Counted from the first letter of the stretch, positions 1 through 8,899 are shown. The stretch: DNA of 25,483 bases from DATLFQ01 sp035540915 (GCA_035540915.1 DATLFQ010000159.1:1-25483), one strand, 5' to 3'. The notes: generated by a model not told the origin, from the sequence alone. A program made the numbers and translations.

Positions 1-304
1 CGGCGAGATCGTCCCGGGTGGCGAGGTCGATCTCGATGCCTTCGGCGCGGTAGGCGGCGCGGCCGACGAGGTGCGCGGCACTCGGGGCGGTGACGAAGAT
101 GAAGGCGACGGCGAGAAGCGTCTTGGCTCGACCGCCGTCGAGCGTGATGGCGGTCGCCAGTCCGACGAGCGCGATGCCGAGCGTGCTGGCCTTGGTGGCG
201 GCGTGCATGCGGGCGTACACGTCCGGGAAGCGGACGGCTCCGATGCCGGCGAGGAGGACGAAGGTGGCGCCCGTGATGGTGAAAATCGCGACAACAGCGT
301 CCAC
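1..304 (-). CDS. mrpG: Na+/H+ antiporter subunit MrpG (MnhG), 3' end outside window
   Basis: Small membrane subunit of the Mrp cation/proton antiporter. Reading from a GTG at 304, the frame stays open to the window edge for 101 codons. It shows the family hallmarks RFPDVYARMHAATKASTLG near residues 25-43 and FVTAPSAAHLVGRAAYR near residues 69-85, with three predicted membrane segments. The GTG lies 4 nt after the mrpF stop and has GGGAGG about 10 nt upstream, which supports this start. MrpG proteins are usually about 110-120 residues, so only the extreme C-terminus should be missing. It is the last gene of the mrpABCDEFG order on this strand. Assignment is secure from motif and position. Confidence 0.9.
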   Translation of the reverse strand, partial: MDAVVAIFTITGATFVLLAGIGAVRFPDVYARMHAATKASTLGIALVGLATAITLDGGRAKTLLAVAFIFVTAPSAAHLVGRAAYRAEGIEIDLATRDDLA

Positions 305-308
305 CGGG

Positions 309-560
309 TCAGCCTCCCCGCCGTTCGACGAAGCGCGCTCCCGCGGTCGTACCCACGAAGCCGACGAAGGCTGCCACCACCGCGACGTCGAGGAACCAGG
401 TGGTGCCCGTCCCGATCGAGTTGACGAGCGTGGCGGCGACGATCGTCACGACCAGCCCGTCGATGGCGATGACTCGATCGGCCAGTGACGGGCCGGCCAG
501 GGCCCGGACCAGGAAGCACGCGCCTCCCGCGACGAGCAGAATCGTCGCAGCGGTGATCAT
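309..560 (-). CDS. mrpF: Na+/H+ antiporter subunit MrpF (MnhF)
   Basis: An 83-residue membrane protein, normal length for MrpF, a small hydrophobic subunit needed for assembly and activity of the Mrp antiporter. It contains the typical GPSLADRVIAIDGLVV stretch near residues 23-38 and about three membrane helices: residues 2-20, 33-50 and 55-72. Its ATG overlaps the mrpE stop as ATGA, implying translational coupling, and mrpG begins 4 nt after its stop. Nothing in it appears damaged. Function is inferred from family and operon position. Confidence 0.92.
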   Translation of the reverse strand: MITAATILLVAGGACFLVRALAGPSLADRVIAIDGLVVTIVAATLVNSIGTGTTWFLDVAVVAAFVGFVGTTAGARFVERRGG

Positions 561-1081
561 CTCCCCCTCCAGGACCTCATGTCATCCACCTCGAGCTCGG
601 CGACGGCGGATGCCGGACCGAAGGCCTTGATGGCCAGTACCTCGAGGCGGCGGACGTCCCCCTGCACCTGCTCGACGTTGCGGACGTCGAGGGCATGGAT
701 GAACAGTGTGAGCGGGTCCCGCCGCACCTCCAGGGTGAGGGTGCCGGGCGTGAGACTGATCGTGTCGGCGACGAGCGTGGCCACAGCGTCGGAACAGCCC
801 CGGAGCGGGACGGCGACGATGCCGGTGTTCACGCGGTGCCGCGGGATGACGACGGTCCGGGCCACGACCAGGCTCGCCTGGACCAGCTTGTACAGGAAGT
901 GAAGTGTGAATTTGGCGACGTGCACGGGACGGATGACGACCGCGCCGGCGTGCCAGGTGTCGAACGCCAGCACGATCGTTCCGGCGAGGAGCAACCCGCT
1001 GAGCACGTTGGCCACCGACACGTCCGACCAGAGGCCGACCCAGATGATGACCAGGACCGCAGCTCGCACGGCGCGCATCAT
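557..1081 (-). CDS. mrpE: Na+/H+ antiporter subunit MrpE (MnhE)
   Basis: A 174-residue subunit of the Mrp antiporter. The N-terminal third is hydrophobic (helices near residues 5-25, 28-45 and 52-72), followed by a soluble cytoplasmic domain containing LVADTISLTPGTLTLEV, a clear MnhE signature. MrpE is required for assembly and full activity of the complex in characterised systems. Start ATG at 1081 overlaps the mrpD stop by ATGA, and the stop overlaps the mrpF start in the same way. Length is usual for the family. Confidence 0.93.
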   Translation of the reverse strand: MMRAVRAAVLVIIWVGLWSDVSVANVLSGLLLAGTIVLAFDTWHAGAVVIRPVHVAKFTLHFLYKLVQASLVVARTVVIPRHRVNTGIVAVPLRGCSDAVATLVADTISLTPGTLTLEVRRDPLTLFIHALDVRNVEQVQGDVRRLEVLAIKAFGPASAVAELEVDDMRSWRGR

Positions 1082-2562
1082 CGCCGGAGCACCTCGTCCG
1101 TGTAGGCGCTCGTGTCGATGAGGTCGTGCGCCGCACGGTCGGAGAACCTGTAGACCGGCCCCGAACCGACGGCGATCGCGAGGCTCAGGACGACGAGGCC
1201 GGCCGTCGAACCGACCATGAGCGCTCGCCTCGGCGCGGTGAGGATGGGTTTCCCGCCGGGGTCATGGCTCGGGCCCCAGAACGTGTTCGCCCAGATCTTG
1301 GTCATGGAGAACAGGGTGAGCAGGCTCACGGCGAGGCTGACCGCGACGATCGCGTAGGCGCCGGCGGAGAGGCCGGCGTCGACCAGCGCCAGCTTGGCGA
1401 CGAAGCCGGAGAACGGCGGGATTCCGGCGAGGCTGAGCGCGGGGAGGATGAACAGCACGGCGAGGGCCGGTTCGAGCCGCCGCAGCCCGCTGAGCTCGGC
1501 GAGCTGCGCGGTACCGGTCCGCTGCTCGATCAGACCGGCGACGAGGAAGAGCGTCGTCTTCACCACGATGTGGTGGACGATGTAGATGACGGCACCGGCG
1601 AGGCCGGCGACGGTGAACAGGCCGAGTCCCATGATCATGTAGCCGATCTGGCTCACGATGTGGAACGACAGGATCCTCTTGATGTCGTTCTGGGTGATTG
1701 CTCCGAAGACGCCGACGACCATCGTGAGGCCGGCCACGACGAGCAGCAGCGTCCCGGGCCGGGTGTCGGCGGGGAAGAGCAACGTCTGGGTCCGCAACAG
1801 TGCGTACACGCCGACCTTGGTGAGGAGGCCGGCGAACACCGCGGTGACCGGCGTCGGCGCCGTGGGGTAGCTGTCCGGCAGCCAGAAGAACAGCGGGAAG
1901 ATCGCCGACTTGATACCGAAGACGACGACGAGGAGCAGCGCGAGGCCGCTGCGAACCCCGCTCGGCAGGTCCGCCAGCTTCGCACTGAGATCGGCGAGGT
2001 TCACCGTCCCGGTGGATGCGTACACGAACGCGATCGCCAGCAGGAACAACGTCGATGCCAGCAGGCTGATGACGACGTAGGTCATGCCGCTGCGCACCTG
2101 CTCGGCCCGGCCACCGAGCGTGATGAGGACGTAGCTCGCCATCAGCATGACCTCGAAGGCGACGAAGAGGTTGAACAGGTCGCCGGTCAGAAAGGCGGCG
2201 GCGACGCCGGCGGTGAGTATCAGATAGACGGGATGGAAGCCGACGTGGTCTTCCTCGGCGCCGGGCTGGCCGATGGCGTAGATCAGCACGGCGAGCAGCA
2301 TCAGCACCGCGACCACGAGCATGACCGCGGCGAGGCGGTCGGCGACGAGACTGATGCCGATCGGCGCGTCCCAGCCGCCCGCCTGCACCGACACGACTCC
2401 GTCGGCGTCGACGCGGACGAGAAGCATCACACTGGAGACGGCGACGACGACGAGGGTCGTCACGCCGATCAGCCGCTGGGCGTTCCGGGATCGTCCGACG
2501 CCGATGGACAGCGCGGCCCCCAGCAGTGGCAGCAGGACCGGGCCGGCGAGCAGGGCGGTCAC
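1078..2562 (-). CDS. mrpD: Na+/H+ antiporter subunit MrpD (proton-translocating, NuoM/N-like)
   Basis: A 494-residue polytopic protein of the proton-antiporter family shared with respiratory complex I subunits NuoL/M/N. Residues expected to line the proton path are present: Glu137 in the segment NLFVAFEVMLMASY (same number as in characterised MrpD), Lys218 in FGIKSAIFPLFFWLPD, and Lys249 in AGLLTKVGVYALLR. About 14 membrane helices can be drawn. It lies fourth in the mrpA-G series with ATGA overlaps to mrpC and mrpE. Length and motif order are normal and no lesion is seen. A formate/hydrogenase or complex I origin is excluded by the neighbouring MrpA, B, C, E, F and G genes. Confidence 0.95.
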   Translation of the reverse strand: MTALLAGPVLLPLLGAALSIGVGRSRNAQRLIGVTTLVVVAVSSVMLLVRVDADGVVSVQAGGWDAPIGISLVADRLAAVMLVVAVLMLLAVLIYAIGQPGAEEDHVGFHPVYLILTAGVAAAFLTGDLFNLFVAFEVMLMASYVLITLGGRAEQVRSGMTYVVISLLASTLFLLAIAFVYASTGTVNLADLSAKLADLPSGVRSGLALLLVVVFGIKSAIFPLFFWLPDSYPTAPTPVTAVFAGLLTKVGVYALLRTQTLLFPADTRPGTLLLVVAGLTMVVGVFGAITQNDIKRILSFHIVSQIGYMIMGLGLFTVAGLAGAVIYIVHHIVVKTTLFLVAGLIEQRTGTAQLAELSGLRRLEPALAVLFILPALSLAGIPPFSGFVAKLALVDAGLSAGAYAIVAVSLAVSLLTLFSMTKIWANTFWGPSHDPGGKPILTAPRRALMVGSTAGLVVLSLAIAVGSGPVYRFSDRAAHDLIDTSAYTDEVLRR

Positions 2563-2936
2563 GGGTCGACCCCGTCGTCACCGAGGTGCGTCGCCTCGCG
2601 GGCGATCCGTCGGTCCTCGACGTCGTCCTCGACCTCGTCGTCGGCCGTCACCCGCCAGCTGCGGAAGGCCAGCGAGAGCAGGAACGCGATGACGCCGAAG
2701 GTGATGACGATGGCGGTGAGGACGAGCGCCTGCGGCAGCGGGTCGGCGAACGTCCCGGGGTCGCCGCCCACGAAAGCGGGGGCGCCGCCGTCGCCACCCG
2801 AGAGGATGACCAGGACGTTGACGCCGTGGCCGACGAGGCCGATGCCGATGACGATGCGGCTGAGCTGGCGGCCGAGCACGAGGTAGGTCCCGGCCGCGCA
2901 CAGCACCCCTGCGGTCACCGCCAGCAGGACGGTCAT
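2559..2936 (-). CDS. mrpC: Na+/H+ antiporter subunit MrpC (NuoK-like)
   Basis: A 125-residue, three-helix subunit homologous to complex I NuoK. The segments YLVLGRQLSRIVIGIGLVGHGVNVL (residues 18-42) and DPLPQALVLTAIVITFG are standard MnhC signatures; the C-terminal tail after residue 97 is strongly acidic (DDEVEDDVED). I chose the ATG at 2936 because it forms the ATGA overlap with the mrpB stop. The same frame is open further upstream to 3188, but that extension is arginine-rich, overlaps mrpB and is clearly not protein. The stop overlaps the mrpD start. Confidence 0.93.
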   Translation of the reverse strand: MTVLLAVTAGVLCAAGTYLVLGRQLSRIVIGIGLVGHGVNVLVILSGGDGGAPAFVGGDPGTFADPLPQALVLTAIVITFGVIAFLLSLAFRSWRVTADDEVEDDVEDRRIAREATHLGDDGVDP

Positions 2937-3394
2937 GGGCCGCCCTCGCCGGAGATGTGACGGGGTTCGTCCCAGTCCTCGCCGAGCCCCTCGAAGATCA
3001 TGAGCGTGAGGCCGATGACGATGAGGTACACACCGGCGTCGAAGAACGTGGCGGTGGGAAGCTTCACGTGACCGAGCAGGGCGAGGTCCCATTCGAACGC
3101 CCGTTGGTCCAGCGGGCCGTCCCCGACGACCATCGGCGCGAGCGCGGTTCCCGCGGCGAGGGCGAGTCCCGCCGAGAGGAAGGCCCATGGCGGCGCCGGC
3201 ACGATCGAGCGGACGTCGCCGAGGCCGCCGGCGATGTAGCGCAGGGCGATCGCCGCCCCCGCGACGAGCCCGCCGACGAAGCCGCCCCCGGGCTGGTTGT
3301 GGCCGGCGAAGAGCAGGTAGACCGACAGCACGACCGCGCCGTCGAACACCAGGCGGACGGTCGTGTCGAGGATCGGTGACCGGCGGGGGTTCAC
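2933..3394 (-). CDS. mrpB: Na+/H+ antiporter subunit MrpB (MnhB)
   Basis: A 153-residue membrane subunit of the Mrp antiporter. It begins with the typical TTVRLVFDGAVVLSVYLLF helix, then GHNQPGGGFVGGLVAGAA (residues 46-63), the diagnostic MnhB glycine-rich motif, and has about four helices. The ATG at 3394 overlaps the mrpA stop and the stop overlaps the mrpC start, both as ATGA. The C-terminus, GLGEDWDEPRHISGEGGP, is hydrophilic. Length is at the usual value for the family and nothing is odd. Confidence 0.93.
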   Translation of the reverse strand: MNPRRSPILDTTVRLVFDGAVVLSVYLLFAGHNQPGGGFVGGLVAGAAIALRYIAGGLGDVRSIVPAPPWAFLSAGLALAAGTALAPMVVGDGPLDQRAFEWDLALLGHVKLPTATFFDAGVYLIVIGLTLMIFEGLGEDWDEPRHISGEGGP

Positions 3395-5733
3395 GATCGC
3401 CCCGCTCGCCGGGAGCGCCGCACCGCCCGGGCCGGCGGGCGGGGCCGGGGCCGCTCGCCGGAGCGTGCCAGTGCGACGATGCCGATCCCGGCGGCGACCA
3501 GCACGGTGATCTCGCCCAGTGTGTCGAGGCCGCGGATGTCGACGAGGATCACGTTGACGACGTTCTTGCCGTCGCCCTCGGGCAGGGCCAGTTCCGACAT
3601 CTCGCGCGACACCGGCGGCTCCGTGCGGGCGCCGGAGGCCGCGACGGCCATCATCACGACGAACACCCCCACCGCACCGGAGACGGCGAGGCGGACGAGC
3701 CGGCCCACGGCCGGCTTCCGTCGCTCGAATCGGTCCGGCAACCGGCGCAGCACGAGCAGGAAGACGACGACGGACAGGGTCTCGACGGCGAACTGGGTCA
3801 ACGCGAGATCAGGCGCGCCCTGCACCACGAAGAGGATGGCCATGCCGTAGCCGACGACGCCGAGGAGGAGCGCCGCGGCAAAGCGCCGGGTGGCCAGTGT
3901 GGCTGCGATGCCCGCGACGATTAGCAGCGCGGCGATCGGGACGTGGACGGGCCGGCCGACCAGATCGGGCCATCCCGGCCACCAGCTCCCCGACAGCATC
4001 GCCGTCCCCGGCACGACTGCCGCGGTTGCGAGTATGACGGCCGCGTAGATCGGCAGCGACCCGGACTGGACGATGCTGGTGGTCCGTGCTGCGAGGAGCA
4101 GCACGGACCGAACCGCGCCGTCGTAGACCTGGGCCCCGGTGATCGCCGGGGCGAGCCGTGCCTGGACCGGCGCCACTCGCCGCCGGCCCCGGAACAGCAG
4201 TGCACCGGCACCGAGGGTGGCGAGCGACAGGGCAAGCGGCTCGTTGAGGCCGTGCCAGAGGGCGAGATGTGCGCCCGACCGCGCGTCGAGGGCCCGGGCG
4301 GCCTGGTCGATCAGCTCGGACCACACCCCTGGCACGACCCCGAGAACCACTGACCCCACGGCCAGGACAACGGCCGGAGCCACGAAGCCGGCGGCCGGGC
4401 CGTGGGACAGGCCGGGCCGCTCGGTACCGCCGTGGCCGACCAGGTCGGGACGAACCAGCGCGGCGGCGAACCGGAGGCTGTAGGCGACGGTCAGCACCGA
4501 GCCGATCACGATCCCGGCCAGCACCACGCGGTCGGCCAGGCTGCCGTGCACGAGGGCGCCGTAGGCCTCCTCCTTGGCGATGAAGCCGGCGAGCGGTGGG
4601 ACGGCCGCCATGGACGCCGCACTGACGAGCGCCACCGCTCGCGTCACGGTCCATCCCTTGCCGAGGAGCGGCAGGTCGCGGATGTCGCGTGTACCGGCTT
4701 CGTGGTCGACCACTCCCACCACCATGAACAACGCCGCCTTGAAGACGCCGTGCGCCAGGATCAGCGCGCACCCGGCCGCTGTCGCCTCGGGCTGACCGAT
4801 GCCGACGAGGACCATCATGAACCCGAGTTGGCTGGTCGTGCCGAAGGCCAGGAGCTGCTTCAGGTCGAACGGCCGCAACGCCCGCAGCCCTCCGGCGAGC
4901 ATCGTCACCAGCCCGACCGTGACCACCAGCGGCCGCCACACGCCGACGCCTGCGAACGCCGGGGCCAGGCGGGCGACGAGGTACACGCCCGCTTTGACCA
5001 TGGCCGCCGAGTGGAGGTAGGCGCTGATCGGTGTCGGCGCCACCATCGCGGCCGGAAGCCAGCTGTGGAACGGGTACTGAGCCGACTTCGTGAACGCCCC
5101 GATCAACACGAGCACGACGGCCACCGCCACCGTCGTGCCCGTCGGCGGCGCGGCCACGATCTCGGTGATCCGGTACGTGCCGGCCTGCTGGCCGATCAAC
5201 ACGAATCCTCCCAGCATGGCCAGGCCACCGAGCCCGGTCACCAGCAGGGCGTGCAGCGCGGCGGATCGAGCCTCCGGCTCGGCGTCGTCGATCCCGATCA
5301 GGAGGTACGACGTGATCGAGGTGAGTTCCCAGCACACGTAGAGCAGGAGCAGGTTGTCCGCCAGGACGACACCCAGCATGGAGCCGGCGAACAACGTGAG
5401 CAGCCCCGCCGCTCGGCCGGTCTTGTCCGACGAGCCGAAGTAGTGCCATCCGTAGACGAACACCAGCGTGCCGATGCCGGCCACGAGGACGACCATCAAG
5501 AGGGCGAACGAATCGAGCCGCACGTCGAGACCGAGCCCGAGTTCGGGGACCCACTCGGCTCGCCCGGTGATCGCCTCGCCGTCGAGCACCCCGGCCGCGT
5601 TCGCCGCGGCCCAGCCGATCGTGAGCGCGGGCGCCGTACCGCCGACGAGCAGACCCCAACGGCCGAGGCTCCGTCCTGCGCTGACCACGCCGATGCCGGC
5701 GATCGCGTGGAAGGCGAGAAGGCCGAGCAGCAC
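3391..5733 (-). CDS. mrpA: Na+/H+ antiporter subunit MrpA (NuoL-like with C-terminal MbhD/E-type region)
   Basis: A 780-residue large subunit, first gene of the antiporter operon. Residues 1 to about 500 form a NuoL/M-like proton channel with Glu136 in LLLLYVCWELTSITSYLLIG, Lys216 in GAFTKSAQYPFHSWLPAAM, and FDLKQLLAFGTTSQLGFM. Around residues 630-660 comes the DUF4040/MbhD-type motif GAPDLALTQFAVETLSVV, and near residue 735 NVILVDIRGLDTLGEITVL, typical of the MrpA C-terminus. This is the full-length fused MrpA architecture. The GTG at 5733 is the only reasonable start, because an in-frame TAG (5737-5739) lies two codons upstream. No clear Shine-Dalgarno sequence precedes it. Mrp antiporters exchange Na+ (or Li+/K+) for H+ and support pH and salt homeostasis. 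Confidence 0.94.
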   Translation of the reverse strand: MLLGLLAFHAIAGIGVVSAGRSLGRWGLLVGGTAPALTIGWAAANAAGVLDGEAITGRAEWVPELGLGLDVRLDSFALLMVVLVAGIGTLVFVYGWHYFGSSDKTGRAAGLLTLFAGSMLGVVLADNLLLLYVCWELTSITSYLLIGIDDAEPEARSAALHALLVTGLGGLAMLGGFVLIGQQAGTYRITEIVAAPPTGTTVAVAVVLVLIGAFTKSAQYPFHSWLPAAMVAPTPISAYLHSAAMVKAGVYLVARLAPAFAGVGVWRPLVVTVGLVTMLAGGLRALRPFDLKQLLAFGTTSQLGFMMVLVGIGQPEATAAGCALILAHGVFKAALFMVVGVVDHEAGTRDIRDLPLLGKGWTVTRAVALVSAASMAAVPPLAGFIAKEEAYGALVHGSLADRVVLAGIVIGSVLTVAYSLRFAAALVRPDLVGHGGTERPGLSHGPAAGFVAPAVVLAVGSVVLGVVPGVWSELIDQAARALDARSGAHLALWHGLNEPLALSLATLGAGALLFRGRRRVAPVQARLAPAITGAQVYDGAVRSVLLLAARTTSIVQSGSLPIYAAVILATAAVVPGTAMLSGSWWPGWPDLVGRPVHVPIAALLIVAGIAATLATRRFAAALLLGVVGYGMAILFVVQGAPDLALTQFAVETLSVVVFLLVLRRLPDRFERRKPAVGRLVRLAVSGAVGVFVVMMAVAASGARTEPPVSREMSELALPEGDGKNVVNVILVDIRGLDTLGEITVLVAAGIGIVALARSGERPRPRPPARAVRRSRRAGRS

Positions 5734-5762
5734 CCGCTACCAGCGTCCCGGAAGGGTGCCGG

Positions 5763-5782
5763 GCTCGTCGATGACGACGAGC
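5763..5782. promoter_or_regulatory. Perfect 8-bp inverted repeat ahead of mrpA
   Basis: GCTCGTCG and CGACGAGC flank a 4-nt loop ATGA. The element lies 43 nt past the UPF0182 gene stop and 29 nt before the mrpA start, in the only spacer (5734-5825) between the two genes. There is no T-run on either side, so a classical intrinsic terminator is not supported. An operator, an attenuator-like hairpin or an mRNA processing site are all possible. Function is inference. Confidence 0.4.
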
Positions 5783-5825
5783 ACCAACGTCCGCTGGGAC
5801 CGCGCCACGAACCGGCGAGTCGAGG

Positions 5826-8729
5826 CTATGGCGCGCCCTCTCGACCGATGACCTCGTCACCGGGGATCCCCGGGATCGGGATCTCCCGGCGCGCCTCCTC
5901 GAAGAGGCGTCGGCCCTCCTGCAGCTTTCGGAGGTGCTCGACGGCGTCGCCGTCGAGCAGCGCGGCGTCGGCGTCGGCGAACGCCCGAGTGGCTCGTTCC
6001 AGCAGCTGCGCCGCCTCCTCGCCGACGCCCCTGTCAGGCGTCCCTTCTCCCAGGCCCTCCTCGAGTGTGGCGGGGGCGTCACCGAAGACCGCCGCGAGCG
6101 CGCCCTGGAGGGTGTCGCTGATGGCGATCTGGTTGCCGAACGCGACGATGACCTTCTTCAGCTCGGGGACGGCGTTCGCCCCTGTCGCCTGTACGTACAG
6201 CGGCCGGATGTAGAGGAGGGACTGCTCGATCGGGAGGACGAGCAGATTGCCCTGGAGCACCTCGGACTCCGCTCGACTGAGGAGCGTGATGAGCTGGCTG
6301 ACCTCGGGCTCCTGGTTCATTCGCGCACTCACGATGGCCGGGCCGTCGACCTGCCGGTCCCGTGGCATCACGAACACGCGGAGACGTCCGTAGTCCTCGG
6401 GATCGGACTTGGCGATTATGAAGCTGGCCAGTTCCCGCCGGCTGTCGTCGTCGGAGAACGGGACGAATGGCTGCAGGATCAGAAACTCCGTGGACCGCTC
6501 CCCGGGCAGCCGCATCTGGAGGTAGTAGGGGTCCATCCGCCGCCGAGTCGCCTCCTCGGCGCTGCCGGCCACCGCCGGATTCTGGGCCTCGACCGCGAGG
6601 TCGGGATCCTGGGCGATGTTCCACCGGTCCGACTGGGAGTAGAACTCGTCGGGATCCCCGATGTGGTACCGGCCCCACATGCTCGTCTGCACCCGGAAGA
6701 GGTCCTCGGGGTAGCGGAAGTGGTTTCGGAGGTCCGCCGGGACCTCGCCGGCCCCGGTGAACAGGCGGGGAAACGCCTTCGCGTAGGCGGCCGCGATGGG
6801 ATCGGCGTCATCGACGATGTAGAAGGTCACATCGCCGTCGTAGGCATCGACCGCGACCTTGACGGAGTTGCGGATGTAGTTGAAGTCGTGCTGCAACCCG
6901 CTGGCGGTGGACAACCGTGACCTGTCCGCCTGCTGGGCGTACGGGTAGAACGAACTCGTCGTGTACGCGTCCATCAACCAGGTGATCCGGCCGTCGACCA
7001 CGACGGGGTAGGGGTCGGCGTCGTAGTGGAGGAAGGGTGCGATGGTCTCGACCCGGTCGCGGATGTCGCGCATGTAGAGAACGCGCGACTCCGACGTCAT
7101 GAACCCGGATACGAGCGGGTTGACGTCGCCGAAGCGAAGGGCGAAGGCGAGTCGCCGCAGGACCGAGCCGATGCCCACACCGCCCTCGCCGTCGTAGCGG
7201 TTCGTGACGGCGGTGCCGTCTTCTCGGAGGTAGTCGATCTCGTCCCGACCGCTGTTGACGATGGCATAGCCCCCGACCGACTCGCCGTGGTAGAGCCGGG
7301 GTTGGGTGATCGCCGGCACCCCCTGCGGGGGGATGTTCTTGACCAGGAAGTCAGGTTGGCCGTCGGAGGTCACTGCGTTCGCCGGCGACAGGACCGCGCC
7401 ATAGCCGTGCGTGAACGCCAGGCGCCGGTTCTCCCACGTGTCCGACGGCAGACTGTCAGGGTTCAGCTCCCGTGCCGACAACACGATCTGCGTCTGCTTA
7501 CCGTCGACCATGTAGCGGTCGATGTCGACGTCGGTGAAGCGGTAGAAGGTGCGCACCTCCTGGAGCCGCTGATAGGTCCGCCGGAGGACCAGTGGGTCCC
7601 ACAGCCGGACGTTGCGGATCGTCTCCTCGTTGTCCCGCAGACCTTCGGCGGCGAGTTCCTCGTCGTACGCGAACGGGCTGACCTCGATGTCGTCGAGTCC
7701 CATGGCCACCCGCGTCGCGCCGATGTTGCGCTCGATGTACTTCGCTTCGCGGGTGGACTCCGCCGGCTCGACGCGGAACCGCTGCAGAAGTGCCGGGTAC
7801 GCGGTCCCGACGACGAGCGCCACGAAGAACCAGAGCCCGACCGCGATCGCCGGGACCACCCACCCTCGACGGCGGATGTTGAACACGAGCAGACCGGCGG
7901 CCGCAACCGAGATCAGGATGAGAAGGTTGAGTGCGGGAAGCTGGGCGGTGACGTCGGTGTAGGAAGCGCCCTGGACCACTCCGCGCGTCGAACGTGTCAG
8001 GTCGTAGCGGTCGAGGAAGTAGTTGCCCGTCTTCACCAGTGCGAGCCCTGCGGCGAGCAACGACAGATGCGCCTTCGCCACGCCCGTCATCGTGATCCTC
8101 GGCAGCTCAGTGGTCGTCACCACCCGGATGCCGCCCCAGAAGTAGTGCGCCGCCATGGACGCGAGGATGATGACGATGACCGCCCCGAACAGCCAGTCGA
8201 CGAGGAACGACAGGAGCGGGAGCTGGAAGACGTAGAACCCGACGTCGTGATCGAACAGCGGCTCCTCGACGCCGAAGGCGACGTGATTGCGGAACAGGAT
8301 CCACTCGTTCCACCGGCCGAGAGCCGCCGCGCCGAACGGCAGCGCGACCACCGACGCGACCGCCAGGTGCGACAGAAGCGGGCGTCGGTCGACGATCCGG
8401 CGCAGGATCTCTACCGGGTCGTCGGGCCGGCTGACGACCCGGGTCCCGCGGCGGGCGAGCAGGAGGTTCGGGACGAGGAGCGCGGCGAACACCGCTCCCA
8501 TGACCACGGCGAGCCCGATCTTGGTGCCGAGCACCTGCGTCCAGACCGGGCGCAGGTCCAACGAGCCGAACCACAGCCAGTCGGTGTAGAGGCGGGCGAT
8601 CGCCCGAGCGGACACCAGCAGCCCCAACAACGCCGCGGCGACGATGGCGGCCGCCGTCCGGCGTCGGCGGTGGCGCGGCCTCGGCGCCGGCGCACCCGGC
8701 GTGGCCTCAGCCACGGGCGGAGACGCCAT
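5826..8729 (-). CDS. UPF0182 family (COG1615) large membrane protein
   Basis: A 967-residue protein of the UPF0182 family, widespread in actinobacteria and cyanobacteria and without established function. The N-terminal 300 residues contain about seven membrane helices, including RLYTDWLWFGSLDLRPVWTQ, the characteristic family motif near residues 47-66. The rest is a large soluble, probably extracytoplasmic domain, with family-like segments such as REAKYIERNIGATRVAMGL near residue 325 and AFTHGYGAVLSPANAVTSDG near 445. The C-terminus (about 890-960) is acidic and helical. Start ATG at 8729 is supported by the N-terminal basic/hydrophobic organisation; the Shine-Dalgarno is weak. It runs in the same direction as the mrp operon, 92 bp upstream, and could be co-transcribed with it. 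Family assignment is firm; role unknown. Confidence 0.9.
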   Translation of the reverse strand: MASPPVAEATPGAPAPRPRHRRRRTAAAIVAAALLGLLVSARAIARLYTDWLWFGSLDLRPVWTQVLGTKIGLAVVMGAVFAALLVPNLLLARRGTRVVSRPDDPVEILRRIVDRRPLLSHLAVASVVALPFGAAALGRWNEWILFRNHVAFGVEEPLFDHDVGFYVFQLPLLSFLVDWLFGAVIVIILASMAAHYFWGGIRVVTTTELPRITMTGVAKAHLSLLAAGLALVKTGNYFLDRYDLTRSTRGVVQGASYTDVTAQLPALNLLILISVAAAGLLVFNIRRRGWVVPAIAVGLWFFVALVVGTAYPALLQRFRVEPAESTREAKYIERNIGATRVAMGLDDIEVSPFAYDEELAAEGLRDNEETIRNVRLWDPLVLRRTYQRLQEVRTFYRFTDVDIDRYMVDGKQTQIVLSARELNPDSLPSDTWENRRLAFTHGYGAVLSPANAVTSDGQPDFLVKNIPPQGVPAITQPRLYHGESVGGYAIVNSGRDEIDYLREDGTAVTNRYDGEGGVGIGSVLRRLAFALRFGDVNPLVSGFMTSESRVLYMRDIRDRVETIAPFLHYDADPYPVVVDGRITWLMDAYTTSSFYPYAQQADRSRLSTASGLQHDFNYIRNSVKVAVDAYDGDVTFYIVDDADPIAAAYAKAFPRLFTGAGEVPADLRNHFRYPEDLFRVQTSMWGRYHIGDPDEFYSQSDRWNIAQDPDLAVEAQNPAVAGSAEEATRRRMDPYYLQMRLPGERSTEFLILQPFVPFSDDDSRRELASFIIAKSDPEDYGRLRVFVMPRDRQVDGPAIVSARMNQEPEVSQLITLLSRAESEVLQGNLLVLPIEQSLLYIRPLYVQATGANAVPELKKVIVAFGNQIAISDTLQGALAAVFGDAPATLEEGLGEGTPDRGVGEEAAQLLERATRAFADADAALLDGDAVEHLRKLQEGRRLFEEARREIPIPGIPGDEVIGREGAP

Positions 8730-8811
8730 CTCGGCAACGTGATGTCAGTCGGTCAGACACGGCGAGCCCTGCCTGTCCTGGTTCGGCGCATCGTGGGGGG
8801 AGCCTCCGCGG

Positions 8812-8834
8812 GGTCGGCTGTACGATCGCCGACC
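8812..8834. promoter_or_regulatory. 7-bp inverted repeat in the UPF0182/zwf divergent spacer
   Basis: GGTCGGC (8812-8818) and GCCGACC (8828-8834) are perfect complements around a 9-nt spacer. The element lies between the divergently oriented UPF0182 and zwf genes, about 28 bp before the TATAAG hexamer. It could be an operator for either promoter. No regulator is identifiable in the window. Confidence 0.3.
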
Positions 8835-8838
8835 AGGC

Positions 8839-8867
8839 TTCCCGGCACACCAGTCGGGGAGTATAAG
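8839..8867 (+). promoter_or_regulatory. Candidate sigma70-type promoter for zwf
   Basis: TATAAG at 8862-8867 is a good -10 hexamer and is rare AT-rich sequence in this GC-rich spacer. TTCCCG at 8839-8844 is a weak -35 hexamer at 17 bp spacing. A transcript starting near 8874 would have a leader of about 100 nt containing the hairpin at 8900-8951. Assignment is by pattern only. Confidence 0.35.
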
Positions 8868-8899
8868 GCACCTCGGTCGGCGCTCTGCGCGTGCGGCAG

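Noticed and set aside
5737..5808. A 23-codon frame before mrpA as a real gene
   Set aside because: It has no ribosome-binding site and no recognisable similarity. Kept only as a possible leader peptide in the finding on this spacer.
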